Assembly: GCA_041685075.1 (NCBI GenBank)
Contig: JAWLGN010000038.1
Span: forward strand, 1 to 27,023
Source: JAMCRM01 sp041685075
GTDB lineage: Bacteria > Acidobacteriota > Terriglobia > Bryobacterales > Bryobacteraceae
Length of the DNA stretch: 27,023 nucleotides
Direction of reading: 5' to 3'
Of the stretch, positions 1 through 7,503 are shown piece after piece. Each line of letters opens with the position of its first letter. Within the stretch, counting starts at the first letter, position 1. The translations under genes were made by a program, and so were the position numbers. The notes under the pieces were generated by a model. It searched no databases, was not told the origin of the DNA, and saw only the letters and a list, made by a program, of their open reading frames with translations.

Positions 1-57
1 TGAACGCTGCCGGGGCGGCCGTGCATATCTGAGGCCGCCCCCACGCGGCAGAGTTCA
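1..57. terminator. Inverted repeat at the 3' end of the first oxidoreductase gene
   Basis: A perfect 9-bp GC stem (positions 12-20 with 33-41) sits inside outer matches CTGCC/GGCAG and TGAAC/GTTCA, so almost the whole of 1-57 can fold into one imperfect hairpin. It overlaps the stop codon of the minus-strand oxidoreductase (TGA at 57-55). There is no T-run, so the terminator role is inferred from position. It may continue left of the window. Confidence 0.5.
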
Positions 58-1437
58 GACTTTCTCGGGCACTTCGAAGCCGGCGCGGTACTGGCGCTTC
101 AGGTAACGATTGGCTTCGGCGTCCCCCGGGAATGTTTCGCTGGCCGGGTCGAAGGTCAGCTTTCTGCCCGTCCGGAAGGCCACGTTGGCCAGGTGGCACA
201 ACGAAGTCGACAGGTGGCCCTCCAGAATCTCGCAGTAAAGATCCTCCCGCCGGCGTGAACGCATGCCCTGAATGAAATTCTCAAAGTGGCTGGTGCGGGC
301 TTCCTCGGTATCCGGAATCTCGGGACCGGGCTTGTAAGAGATCCGCGGGAAGCTCAGGTTGGAGGCGCGCAGCGAGATACCCGAGGGCGGGTCCGGCGTG
401 TTGCGCACCTGGAAGTCGCCGACCATGGTGCTCCATTTCCCGGCCGAGCTGATGTAGCCCTGCGGGGTGTAGAAGAACTCTCCCATGTGCGTGCCGCCGA
501 ATGACGGGCTGGGCAGGGTGGTGACTTCCAGGTCCACCAGCATGCCGTCGGCATACTCGAAGGTGGCCATCTGCAGGTTGGGGGTCTCCTGGTCCGAGTT
601 GGGGTCCACGAAGAGCCCGCCGTGGCAGGTCACCTTTACCGGGTGCTCGTTCTTGCCGATGCCCCAGCGGACGATGTCGATCGAGTGCACGCCGTTGTTG
701 CCGACTTCGGTAGTGGCGGTATCCCAGAAATAGTGCCAGCCGTAATGGAAGCGGTTCAGCGTGAACGCCTTATACGGCGCCGGCCCGAGGAACAGGTCCC
801 AATTGACGCCCTTGGGGATGGAAGACTCCTGCACCCGGCCGATACTGGTGCGGCCGCGATAAACCACCGATTTGGCGCGGTAGACGGGGCCGAACTGTCC
901 CCCCCTGGCGTAGCGCGTAGCCGAGGCATAGCGGGCGGAGCTGCGGCGGTTTAAACCGGCTTGCACGATGCGGTTGTACTTGCGGGCCGCCTCCACCATT
1001 TTGCGGCCCTCCCACAGCGTGTAGGAGACAGGCTTCTCCACGTAGACGTCTTTGCCCGCCTGGCAGGCCCAGATGGTAGCCAGTGCGTGCCAATGGTCCG
1101 GCGTAGCGATGGACACGGCATCGAGGTCTTTCGCCTCGAGCATTTTGCGCATGTCCACGAAGGTCTGAGGGCGGTTGCCGCCGATCTTCTCTACCTCCGC
1201 TACGGCGCCGGGGAACAGCCGCTCATCGATATCGCACAAATAGGCTACCCGAACGCCGGGGATCTTGGCGAACTCGCGGTAGTGATCGCGGCCTCGGCCG
1301 CGGAAGCCGATCACCCCTAAAGTGATGGTGTCGTTGGCGCTGCTGCGACCCCAGGCGGGGCGCACTGCCGGTGCCGCGGCCACTCCGGCGCCGATGGCCG
1401 CGTTCCGTACGAATGCGCGGCGGCTGGATGATGACAT
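55..1437 (-). CDS. Tat-exported Gfo/Idh/MocA family oxidoreductase
   Basis: Predicted NAD(P)-dependent sugar or polyol dehydrogenase, 460 aa. The N-terminus (SSSSRRAFVRN, then an Ala-rich stretch to about residue 30) is a twin-arginine-type signal, so the enzyme probably folds with cofactor in the cytoplasm before export. The Rossmann dinucleotide motif GVIGFRGRGRDHY lies near residues 41-53, EKP at 134-136 is the family's conserved cofactor/substrate-site lysine region, and GNNGVHSIDIVRW (246-258) is the usual histidine-bearing segment. The C-terminal part matches the long Gfo/Idh/MocA C-terminal domain common in acidobacteria and planctomycetes. An in-frame extension to 1476 exists, but AAGGAGG (1450-1444) six bases before the ATG at 1437 fixes this start. 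The substrate cannot be told from sequence. A second, different member lies at 13571. Confidence 0.93.
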   Translation of the reverse strand: MSSSSRRAFVRNAAIGAGVAAAPAVRPAWGRSSANDTITLGVIGFRGRGRDHYREFAKIPGVRVAYLCDIDERLFPGAVAEVEKIGGNRPQTFVDMRKMLEAKDLDAVSIATPDHWHALATIWACQAGKDVYVEKPVSYTLWEGRKMVEAARKYNRIVQAGLNRRSSARYASATRYARGGQFGPVYRAKSVVYRGRTSIGRVQESSIPKGVNWDLFLGPAPYKAFTLNRFHYGWHYFWDTATTEVGNNGVHSIDIVRWGIGKNEHPVKVTCHGGLFVDPNSDQETPNLQMATFEYADGMLVDLEVTTLPSPSFGGTHMGEFFYTPQGYISSAGKWSTMVGDFQVRNTPDPPSGISLRASNLSFPRISYKPGPEIPDTEEARTSHFENFIQGMRSRRREDLYCEILEGHLSTSLCHLANVAFRTGRKLTFDPASETFPGDAEANRYLKRQYRAGFEVPEKV

Positions 1438-1443
1438 GGACAA

Positions 1444-1450
1444 CCTCCTT
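1444..1450 (-). promoter_or_regulatory. Strong Shine-Dalgarno deciding the start of the first oxidoreductase
   Basis: Read on the minus strand, AAGGAGG is followed by six bases and ATG at 1437. This rules against the upstream in-frame ATG at 1476 and places the RR motif at the very N-terminus as expected for a Tat signal. Confidence 0.8.
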
Positions 1451-1579
1451 GACTGGGTCAAAACTGCCCTCGCCACGGATGCGGCAGGGGGCTGTTAACT
1501 ACTGTACAATGTCTAGCATACCGCCGGGTCCTCAGTCCGGGCGGCGGCATCTCTCTCAGAGAAGGGTAGCACCAAGCGA

Positions 1580-2692
1580 ATGATGAGAAAAATAGTCGTT
1601 TTTCTGTTTGTGCTGTCGGTATCGCTCCAGGCGGCCGAGCGGCAGGCCAAGAATGTCATCCTGTTTCTCGGGGACGCGGGAGGCATACCCACCCTGCACG
1701 CCGCCAGCCTGTTCGGCCACCAGGAGCCCCAAAAGCTGTTCATTCAAAACATGCCGCACGTGGCCCTCTCCGACACCACGCCGGCCAACGCATGGGTGAG
1801 CGATTCGGCAGCCGGCATGTCGGCCATCGTCACGGGACAGAAGACCAACAACGGGGTGATCTCGCAATCCGCCACCGCCGTGCGCGGGAAGCAGGACGGC
1901 GAGATTCTGCAGACCATTCTGGAGCATGCCGAAGAGCGCGGGCTTTCCACGGGGGTGGTGACCAACATGTCGGCGGCGGATGCCACCCCGGCGGCATGCT
2001 ACGCGCACAGCAACGACCGCGCCAAGTGGGGCGAGATTTTCGTCCAACTCCTGAAACCGCGCTTCGGCGACGGCCCGGAACTGGTGATCGGCGCCGGGCG
2101 CAAGCGCATCCTCACCGAAACCGAGGAACTGGGGGTAAACATCGCCGCCGAGTTGCCCAAGAAGGGCTACGCTTTCTACGATTCGCCCGAGGCCATCCGG
2201 CCCGAGGACGAACGCGTCGTGGCGCTGATGGATTCCGGCGATTTCGCGGCCGCTCCGGTGGTGGAGCGCGCCATCCAGATCCTCTCCCGCAATCCCAAGG
2301 GCTACTTCCTGATGGTCGAGTGGGACATGCATACCAACAACATCAAGCGGGGCCTGGAGCGCGTGGTCGAGATCGATGACGTCATCCGCGAGACCGCCCG
2401 GAGGGTGGGGGACGACACCCTCGTCATCTTCACCGCGGACCACTCCTTCGACCTGCGGGTACGCCGCGGCAACAAGAACCAACCCCTGATCCTCGAGGGC
2501 GTGGAGGACGCGAAGCAGCCCATCCGGATGGAGAACGGCCATACCGGCGAGCAGGTGCTGGCGGCCGCCCAGGGTCCCGGCGCCGAGCGCGTGCGGGGCT
2601 ACATTCGCAACACCGATATCTTCCACATCATGATGTCGGCTTACGGCTGGGCCGATAAACCGGCCGTCGCGGCGGCGGCAGTCGGGAGGTGA
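1580..2692 (+). CDS. Alkaline phosphatase superfamily protein (PhoA-type), secreted
   Basis: Predicted metal-dependent phosphomonoesterase, 370 aa, with a Sec-type signal peptide (residues 1-18, cut after LQA). The alkaline phosphatase landmarks appear in order: first metal Asp in LFLGDAGG (D32), nucleophile region SDSAAGMSA (S76), ATPAACYAH (135-143), a metal cluster VEWDMHT (E247, D249, H251), TADHSF (D287, H288) and NGHTGEQ (H321). All key ligand positions seem present, but several surrounding residues differ from the textbook family (GDAG rather than GDGM; VEWDMH rather than VEGGxIDxxxH), so this is a divergent branch and may prefer another phosphate ester. Two ATG codons occur in tandem; the first is used here. 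No phosphate transport or Pho regulatory genes are adjacent. It converges on the TonB receptor gene. Confidence 0.87.
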   Translation: MMRKIVVFLFVLSVSLQAAERQAKNVILFLGDAGGIPTLHAASLFGHQEPQKLFIQNMPHVALSDTTPANAWVSDSAAGMSAIVTGQKTNNGVISQSATAVRGKQDGEILQTILEHAEERGLSTGVVTNMSAADATPAACYAHSNDRAKWGEIFVQLLKPRFGDGPELVIGAGRKRILTETEELGVNIAAELPKKGYAFYDSPEAIRPEDERVVALMDSGDFAAAPVVERAIQILSRNPKGYFLMVEWDMHTNNIKRGLERVVEIDDVIRETARRVGDDTLVIFTADHSFDLRVRRGNKNQPLILEGVEDAKQPIRMENGHTGEQVLAAAQGPGAERVRGYIRNTDIFHIMMSAYGWADKPAVAAAAVGR

Positions 2693-2704
2693 GGCCGCCC
2701 GCAC

Positions 2705-2717
2705 GCCTCCACGAGGC
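2705..2717. terminator. Small hairpin between convergent genes
   Basis: GCCTC-CAC-GAGGC forms a 5-bp stem with a 3-base loop in the 27-bp gap between the phosphatase stop and the TonB receptor stop. It reads the same on both strands and may end both transcripts. It is short and lacks a T-run. Confidence 0.35.
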
Positions 2718-2719
2718 CA

Positions 2720-4960
2720 TCAGAAGCTGATGGTCATGCCGGTGGTGATGCTGCGCATGGCCGTGGGGCCGTAGAAGTAGCCCGAGTCGCGCTGCGGGCC
2801 GCGGTCCAGGTCCGGCTGGAAGCGGTCGAAGAGGTTCCCGGCCCGCACGTAGAAGCGCACCTTGCGGCTGTCCCGGAAATCCAGGGTTTTTCCCACCACG
2901 ACATTGAAAACCGTGAAGCCCGGGGTGCGCTCCAGGCGGTCGTCCGGGACGTAGCCGGCATAATGCGGCACCAGCATGCGGCCGGTGAAATCGCAGTTGG
3001 CGATCACCGAAAGGCCCAGGGGTAGGGCCGCTTCAATGCCCGTGAAGCCGTACGAGGACGGGGTGCGGAAGTAGCGCAGGCTGTCGAAACGCGGCTCCGG
3101 TTCGGTGAGGCGGGATTGCTGGAGGGTCCAGCCGCCGCGCCAGGTGAGCGATTCGTCGAGCGACCAGGCCCAGTCAATCTCCGCGCCGCGCACGCGCGAG
3201 CCCGCACCGTTGACGCGCTCGAACAGGCGATAGTCGGAGTCGAGCAGCGTCTCCCGCAGCACGTGCACGTCCGAGAGCGAGGTCCAGAAGAAGCTCAGGC
3301 CGGCCTGGAAGGGGCGTCCGGCCAACTCCCCCAAATAGTCGAGCGAGGCGTTGTAGCTGCGGGAGCGTTCCTCGCGCAGCCCCGGCGCGTTTTGCAGCAG
3401 GAATCCCTGGCCGCCGACGGCGGTGACGTGCAGGTCTTCATCGAAAATCACCGGGGCGCGGAATCCTGTGGAGATTCCCAGCCGCACGTTCCAGTGTTCG
3501 TCGAGGGCATAGCGCACGTTGCCCCGCGGGCTGAAAACCCAGTGGCCCAGGGTGGAGGATTTATCGGCACGCAGCCCGCCCACCAGCGTCAGGCCGGCCG
3601 CGGGCGACCACTCGTCCTGCACATAGATCCCGCTGCTCAGGAAGGTATTGTCGAAGGCGCGCGCGTAAGCCGGCATGTGGTCGCGCACGCGCTCGCGCTG
3701 GAACTGGTAGCCGGCCAGGAGGGTGTGGCGCCCTTGCTGGTGGCCCAGTTGCAGGTCGCTCACCCACAGGGGGTTGCCGGTATCGCCGTAAGCATGGGGA
3801 TCGTAGCCGGCGCCGTAGTAGCTGTGGCGCCTCAGGTAGTGCAGGCTGGAAGCCACGTTGTAAAAGGTGCTGGCGTTCAGGGTGTGGTTGAAGCGGAAGA
3901 AGCCGCCGGTGCGCCGCGAATCGGCCATTTCGGTGATTTCGGTCAGGGCGGGCGCGAGGTGCATGCGGTCGCCGCCGCGGCGGAACTCGTCGATGACGGT
4001 GGCGCCGGCGGCGAGGCGCGCGCGGCCGTCCAGAAAACGGCGGTAGAGCGTGCCGCCCCCGGCCGTCATGCTGCGCCGGGGCATATCGGAGAAACCGTCC
4101 TGGTTGCGGTCGATGGGGGTGCGGCGGAGCGTGCGGAAATAGAGGTCGCCGGAGAATTCCAGGGGCAGCTCGTTGAGCTGCGCGCTGGCGCCGGCGGAGC
4201 TTTCCGGACGGCCGTGCTGCCAGCCGCCCTGGGCATCCACGGTGAAGCGCGTGCTCTGCGGTTCGCGCCGCACCAGGTTGATCACCCCCGCCACGGCGTT
4301 GGGACCGTAGAGCGAGCTGGCGCCGCCCTTCACTACCTCGATGGTGTCCACGAACTCCGTGGGGATCTGCTCCAGCGCGTACACCATGCTGACGCCCGAG
4401 TAGGCCGGCAGACCGTCCTCGAGCACCTGGGTGTACTGCCCTTCCAGACCGTTCAGACGCACCGCCAGGAAGCCGCAGTTCTGGCAGTTGGCCTCCACCC
4501 GCACGCCGGAGACCGTGCTGGTGAGCGCCTCCGAGAGCGTGCGGGAAACGTTGCGCTCGCAACTGAGCCCGGTGATCACGTTGGTGCGCACGGGCGCGTC
4601 CACCGCCAGGTGTTCGGACTGCGTGCCGGTGACAACGACGGTCTGGTGCACGGTCTCCCGCGGCTCCAGGCGGATCTCGAGCGTCGCCTCCGGGTTGCGG
4701 TCGAGCGGCACGACGGTCTTGTCGCTCATGTAGAACCCGGGCGCTCCGCCGAAGACCGTGACCGCGGAGGCGGGCAGGTCCGCGAAATGGAAGGCGCCGT
4801 CTTCACCGGTATCGGTGGAGAGATTCCGTTCCTCGATCCGCACCGTGGCGCCGGCGATGGGATCGCCTTCGCGCGTCAACACGCGCCCGGAAAGGGTGGC
4901 CTGCGGCCAGGCCGGTATGGAAAACGTGAGGCAAAGGGCAACTACGTGGAACCGGTGCAT
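2720..4960 (-). CDS. TonB-dependent outer-membrane receptor with CxxC in the plug
   Basis: Outer-membrane active-transport receptor, 746 aa. Signal peptide 1-20 (ends PAWPQ); carboxypeptidase-regulatory-like domain about 22-100 (SGRVLTREGDPIAGATVRI); TonB-box-like TVVVTGT at 107-113; plug about 120-232 (VRLNGLEG, IEVVKGGASSLYG, AVAGVINL); then a 22-strand-type barrel ending in the aromatic terminus ISF. The plug carries C159-x-x-C162 just before RLNGLEG, which is unusual for siderophore receptors and suggests metal or redox chemistry. The start at 4960 is chosen because the signal peptide begins there and GGAG lies upstream; the longer in-frame extension is the back of the upstream gene. It lies 55 bp downstream of, and on the same strand as, the Cys/His-rich small gene, so the two are probably one operon. 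The ligand is unknown; copper or another soft metal is an inference. Confidence 0.93.
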   Translation of the reverse strand: MHRFHVVALCLTFSIPAWPQATLSGRVLTREGDPIAGATVRIEERNLSTDTGEDGAFHFADLPASAVTVFGGAPGFYMSDKTVVPLDRNPEATLEIRLEPRETVHQTVVVTGTQSEHLAVDAPVRTNVITGLSCERNVSRTLSEALTSTVSGVRVEANCQNCGFLAVRLNGLEGQYTQVLEDGLPAYSGVSMVYALEQIPTEFVDTIEVVKGGASSLYGPNAVAGVINLVRREPQSTRFTVDAQGGWQHGRPESSAGASAQLNELPLEFSGDLYFRTLRRTPIDRNQDGFSDMPRRSMTAGGGTLYRRFLDGRARLAAGATVIDEFRRGGDRMHLAPALTEITEMADSRRTGGFFRFNHTLNASTFYNVASSLHYLRRHSYYGAGYDPHAYGDTGNPLWVSDLQLGHQQGRHTLLAGYQFQRERVRDHMPAYARAFDNTFLSSGIYVQDEWSPAAGLTLVGGLRADKSSTLGHWVFSPRGNVRYALDEHWNVRLGISTGFRAPVIFDEDLHVTAVGGQGFLLQNAPGLREERSRSYNASLDYLGELAGRPFQAGLSFFWTSLSDVHVLRETLLDSDYRLFERVNGAGSRVRGAEIDWAWSLDESLTWRGGWTLQQSRLTEPEPRFDSLRYFRTPSSYGFTGIEAALPLGLSVIANCDFTGRMLVPHYAGYVPDDRLERTPGFTVFNVVVGKTLDFRDSRKVRFYVRAGNLFDRFQPDLDRGPQRDSGYFYGPTAMRSITTGMTISF

Positions 4961-5015
4961 CCTATCTGCTCCTCGCTCCTTCAAGAAGGATTTCTGGTTT
5001 CGGGTTTTGAACTGC

Positions 5016-5333
5016 TTACGCTGCGGGGGAGTTGGAGAGAGAGGCTGGAGGGCCGCGCGTGAACGCGGCGGGAAGTACCGCCAGGCAGGTCCGGCTGAGA
5101 ACCGGAGCGCACGCCAGGCCGACGACCGCTGCCGGTGGCGGAGGCGCGATGGCCTCACCTCCGGCTGCTTCCGAGGGCAGGTGATGGAAATGGCAGTAGG
5201 GGCAGATCCCCGCCGCCAGAGGATCGTGACGATGCCAGGGGCTGTAGACGAGCAGCGCCAGGGCCGCGATCACCACCACCGCGGCAAGGGCGGTGAGGCG
5301 AAACCACCAGCGGCTGTGCCCGCGCGAGATCAT
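5016..5333 (-). CDS. Small Cys/His-rich membrane protein upstream of TonB receptor
   Basis: Hypothetical protein of 105 aa with one transmembrane segment (about 11-30) after a basic N-terminus, followed by an exported-looking tail. Right after the membrane segment are H34, H36 and then CPYCHFHH (C44, C47, H48, H50, H51), a compact possible metal-binding cluster. The tail is Pro/Ala-rich and ends in the RGPPA-type sequence seen in short proteins encoded ahead of acidobacterial TonB receptors (my recollection, not a search). It resembles DUF2946-type proteins in layout, some of which sit beside copper receptors, but I cannot confirm membership. No clear Shine-Dalgarno precedes the ATG. Same strand as, and 55 bp ahead of, the receptor gene. 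Confidence 0.65.
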   Translation of the reverse strand: MISRGHSRWWFRLTALAAVVVIAALALLVYSPWHRHDPLAAGICPYCHFHHLPSEAAGGEAIAPPPPAAVVGLACAPVLSRTCLAVLPAAFTRGPPASLSNSPAA

Positions 5334-5439
5334 AGCCGGTCTAGTTGCAAGTTGATTGCAGAAAAGAATCGTATCATAAGGAGCTGAAACTCTGCAATAC
5401 AGAAAACGCCCGCGGGGCCTCCCACGCGGCGCGCCGCGC

Positions 5440-5445
5440 TATACT
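5440..5445 (+). promoter_or_regulatory. -10-like hexamer before the binding-protein gene
   Basis: TATACT lies nine bases before the ATG at 5455. There is no convincing -35 and no Shine-Dalgarno between it and the start, so transcription would begin almost at the start codon. Confidence 0.35.
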
Positions 5446-5454
5446 GGCGCAAGC

Positions 5455-6417
5455 ATGAAACGTCAATGGCAAACGCACTCGCGGCGCGGCTTCCTGCTTT
5501 TGGCGGCCGCCGGCGCGGCATGCCGGCGATCCGACAAGAAGGTGATCGGGGTGGTGCCGCAGGGCCAGTCGCACGTCTTCTGGCAGAGCATCCACGCCGG
5601 CGCGGTAGCGGCGGCCCGCGAACTGGATGTCGAGGTCATCTGGAACGGCCCGCCGAACGAGGGCGACTTCAACGGCCAGTTGAAGATCCTGGACGCCATG
5701 ATCAACCGCCGGGTGGATGCCCTGGCCTTCGCGCCCGCCGACCGTAAGGCCATGGTGGGGGCGGTGGAGCGCGCCGTCAGGCAGGAGATCCCGGTGATCG
5801 TCTTCGACACGGGCGTCGAGACGGACCTCTACACGGCTCACATCGCCACCGATAACTACGCCGCAGGGGTGCTGGCGGCGCGCCGCATGGGCCAGATCCT
5901 CGCCGGCAAAGGCAACGTGGTGATGGTGGCGGTGCAGCCCGGAATCGCCTCCACGATGGCCCGCGAGCAGGGCTTCGAGGATACCATCCGGAAGGAGTTC
6001 CCGGAGATCCGCATCCTGGACAAGCGCTACGGCATGGCGGACTTCGCCAAGTCGCTCCAGGTGACCGAGAACATGCTGACGGCGTATCCGACGCTGGACG
6101 GCATCTTCGCCTCCAACGAATCCAGCACCGTGGGGGCGGCGCAGGCGCTCAAACCGCGCCAGGGCAAGATCCGGATGGTGGGGTTCGACTGGAGCCCCAC
6201 GCTGAGCGAGGCGCTCGAGAGCGGCGTGATCGACTCCCTGGTGGTGCAGGACCCCTTCCGCATCGGCTACCAGGCGGTCCGGGCCGCGGTGGAGAAGATC
6301 AACGGCGGCACGCCCGAGCGCATCCAGAGCCTGCCCCCGCTGCTGGTGACGCGGGACAACCTCAACGACCCGGAGGTCCAGAAGCAGCTCAACCCGGACC
6401 TCGACAAATACCTGTAA
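5455..6417 (+). CDS. Periplasmic sugar-binding protein (type 1 PBP), Tat-like lipoprotein
   Basis: Substrate-binding component of a ribose/xylose/galactose-type ABC importer, 320 aa. The N-terminus SRRGFLLLAAAGAAC combines a twin-arginine pair (R10, R11) with a lipobox-like cysteine (C23), so it is probably a membrane-anchored lipoprotein. The mature part is a complete type 1 periplasmic-binding fold: VIGVVPQGQSHVFWQSIHAG at the start, ADRKAMVGAVERA and PVIVFDTGV in lobe 1, TDNYAAG and QGFEDTI at the hinge, ASNESSTVGAAQAL and VGFDWSP in lobe 2. No ATPase or permease gene is adjacent on either side, so it is either an orphan or works with a transporter or sensor encoded elsewhere. The ATG is preceded by TATACT rather than a ribosome-binding site. 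Its stop codon lies three bases from that of the convergent DUF6526 gene. Confidence 0.9.
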   Translation: MKRQWQTHSRRGFLLLAAAGAACRRSDKKVIGVVPQGQSHVFWQSIHAGAVAAARELDVEVIWNGPPNEGDFNGQLKILDAMINRRVDALAFAPADRKAMVGAVERAVRQEIPVIVFDTGVETDLYTAHIATDNYAAGVLAARRMGQILAGKGNVVMVAVQPGIASTMAREQGFEDTIRKEFPEIRILDKRYGMADFAKSLQVTENMLTAYPTLDGIFASNESSTVGAAQALKPRQGKIRMVGFDWSPTLSEALESGVIDSLVVQDPFRIGYQAVRAAVEKINGGTPERIQSLPPLLVTRDNLNDPEVQKQLNPDLDKYL

Positions 6418-6437
6418 TCACTACACCCGGTAGGTAT
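6408..6437. terminator. Inverted repeat spanning two convergent stop codons
   Basis: ATACCT (6408-6413) and AGGTAT (6432-6437) form a 6-bp stem enclosing the stop codons of both convergent genes, which are three bases apart. There is no T-run; any terminator must lie inside coding sequence. Confidence 0.3.
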
Positions 6438-6855
6438 CCGGCCGCCACTTCCCGATAGCCTGCTTGATGGCGTCCGGGGAGGTATTCTCCCGCGCGGCCC
6501 GCTCGGCCAGCTTGGGGAATTCCTCGTCGGAGGCGAAGCGCAACGCTACGATCTGCCGGATGGTCAACTTCGGATCCAGCAGCTTGCCGGTGAGGACGAA
6601 GTGGCGCAGGTTCTCCTCGGCACGGATGGCGCGGTCCTGGGCCTTCAGGGCGAAGATGCGGGTGTAGAAGAACAGCACCAGGGTAGCGGCCGTCAGCACC
6701 GTAATCAGGGAGGCGCTGTAGAACACCTCGTGGTTGCCGGCCGAGCGCACCAGGTTGACCACCGAACCAATGAGAGTCAAAACCAGCACACCGAACAGGA
6801 CCACGTGGTACATGGGGACGGTTTGGCGGTGATTGGCGTAGTTCTGGGTAGACAT
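6421..6855 (-). CDS. DUF6526 family membrane protein
   Basis: Small inner-membrane protein, 144 aa, of unknown function. It begins MSTQNYANHRQTVP, the typical start of this family, followed by two hydrophobic segments (about 15-37 and 45-68) and a soluble C-terminal part with a basic/acidic helix (ALKAQDRAIRAEENLRHF) and a conserved-looking core (LDPKLTIRQIVALRFASDEE, then an Ala/Glu-rich helix). Both termini are probably cytoplasmic. It is the last gene of a tight minus-strand run: only nine bases separate it from the stop of the cyclase gene, so it is probably co-transcribed with the cyclase and response regulator. No ribosome-binding site is evident. The family name comes from recognition of the sequence; no biochemical role is known to me. 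Confidence 0.82.
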   Translation of the reverse strand: MSTQNYANHRQTVPMYHVVLFGVLVLTLIGSVVNLVRSAGNHEVFYSASLITVLTAATLVLFFYTRIFALKAQDRAIRAEENLRHFVLTGKLLDPKLTIRQIVALRFASDEEFPKLAERAARENTSPDAIKQAIGKWRPDTYRV

Positions 6856-6864
6856 AGGGCAATT

Positions 6865-7503
6865 CTACGGCGCGAGGGGGGCTTCCGGGGCGAGCAGCAC
6901 GGCCCGCACGGGCGAGCCGTCGCCGCCGGCGATTTTGAGCGGCAGCGCGATCAGGGTGTAGCGGCCCGGCGCGGCGCCGGCCAGGTCCAGGCCTTCCAGG
7001 ATCAGGACCCCGGCCGAGAGCAACGTACGGTGCGCCGGGTAGTCCGGGTCGCCGTGGCGGTCCACGTCGAGGTAGTCGATGCCCGCCAGGTTGGCGCCCC
7101 GGGCGGCGATGGCGCGGGCGGCTTCGGGCGAGATGTAGACGTGGCCGGTGTCGTAGACCCGGGGATCCCAGGCGCGGGAGTGGCGGGTCCTGAACAGCAG
7201 GTTGAGGCCGGCGGCGTGGTCGGGCACGTGCTCCGGAAGAACCGCCGGGCCCTCGACCTCGATGACCAGCGCCGGGCCGATGCAGCGCTCCACGGGAATC
7301 TCGGCCGCCGCGGCGCCCGTGTCCGAGAAGTGCCGCGGCAGGTCCAGGTGCGTCAACAGGTGCGCGGTCCCGTGCAGCCCCAGCAGGTTCACGGGGTCGC
7401 CGCGGGCGATCGCCTGCAATCGCTCCAGCCGCGGCGCGGGGTCGCCCGGGTAGACCGGCGCGTCCCCGGAGATCGTGCGGGAGATATCGATCAGGCGGCT
7501 CAA
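6865..7503 (-). CDS. Cyclase family / KynB-like arylformamidase
   Basis: Metal-dependent hydrolase of the cyclase/kynurenine formamidase fold, 212 aa. It carries HLLTHLDLPRHF, matching the family signature HxGTHxDxPxH, with probable zinc ligands H48, H52 and D54, plus H158 (YPAHRTLL) and E170 (LILEGLDL). The tail IALPLKIAGGDGSPVRA is typical of KynB-type enzymes that hydrolyse N-formylkynurenine. No other tryptophan-catabolism gene is nearby, so the real substrate may be another amide or ester. The start is TTG at 7503, overlapping the TGA stop of the response regulator gene (TTGA), which implies translational coupling. The downstream DUF6526 gene starts nine bases after its stop. Confidence 0.87.
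   Translation of the reverse strand: MSRLIDISRTISGDAPVYPGDPAPRLERLQAIARGDPVNLLGLHGTAHLLTHLDLPRHFSDTGAAAAEIPVERCIGPALVIEVEGPAVLPEHVPDHAAGLNLLFRTRHSRAWDPRVYDTGHVYISPEAARAIAARGANLAGIDYLDVDRHGDPDYPAHRTLLSAGVLILEGLDLAGAAPGRYTLIALPLKIAGGDGSPVRAVLLAPEAPLAP

Noticed and set aside
3116..5062. 648-codon open frame opposite the TonB receptor
   Set aside because: It is a reverse-frame shadow of a clear receptor gene in GC-rich DNA; its translation has low complexity (Ala/Gly/Val/His-rich) and no recognisable domain.
6865..7503. Part of a tryptophan-to-kynurenine catabolic operon
   Set aside because: The enzyme resembles KynB, but no tryptophan dioxygenase or kynureninase gene lies in the window.
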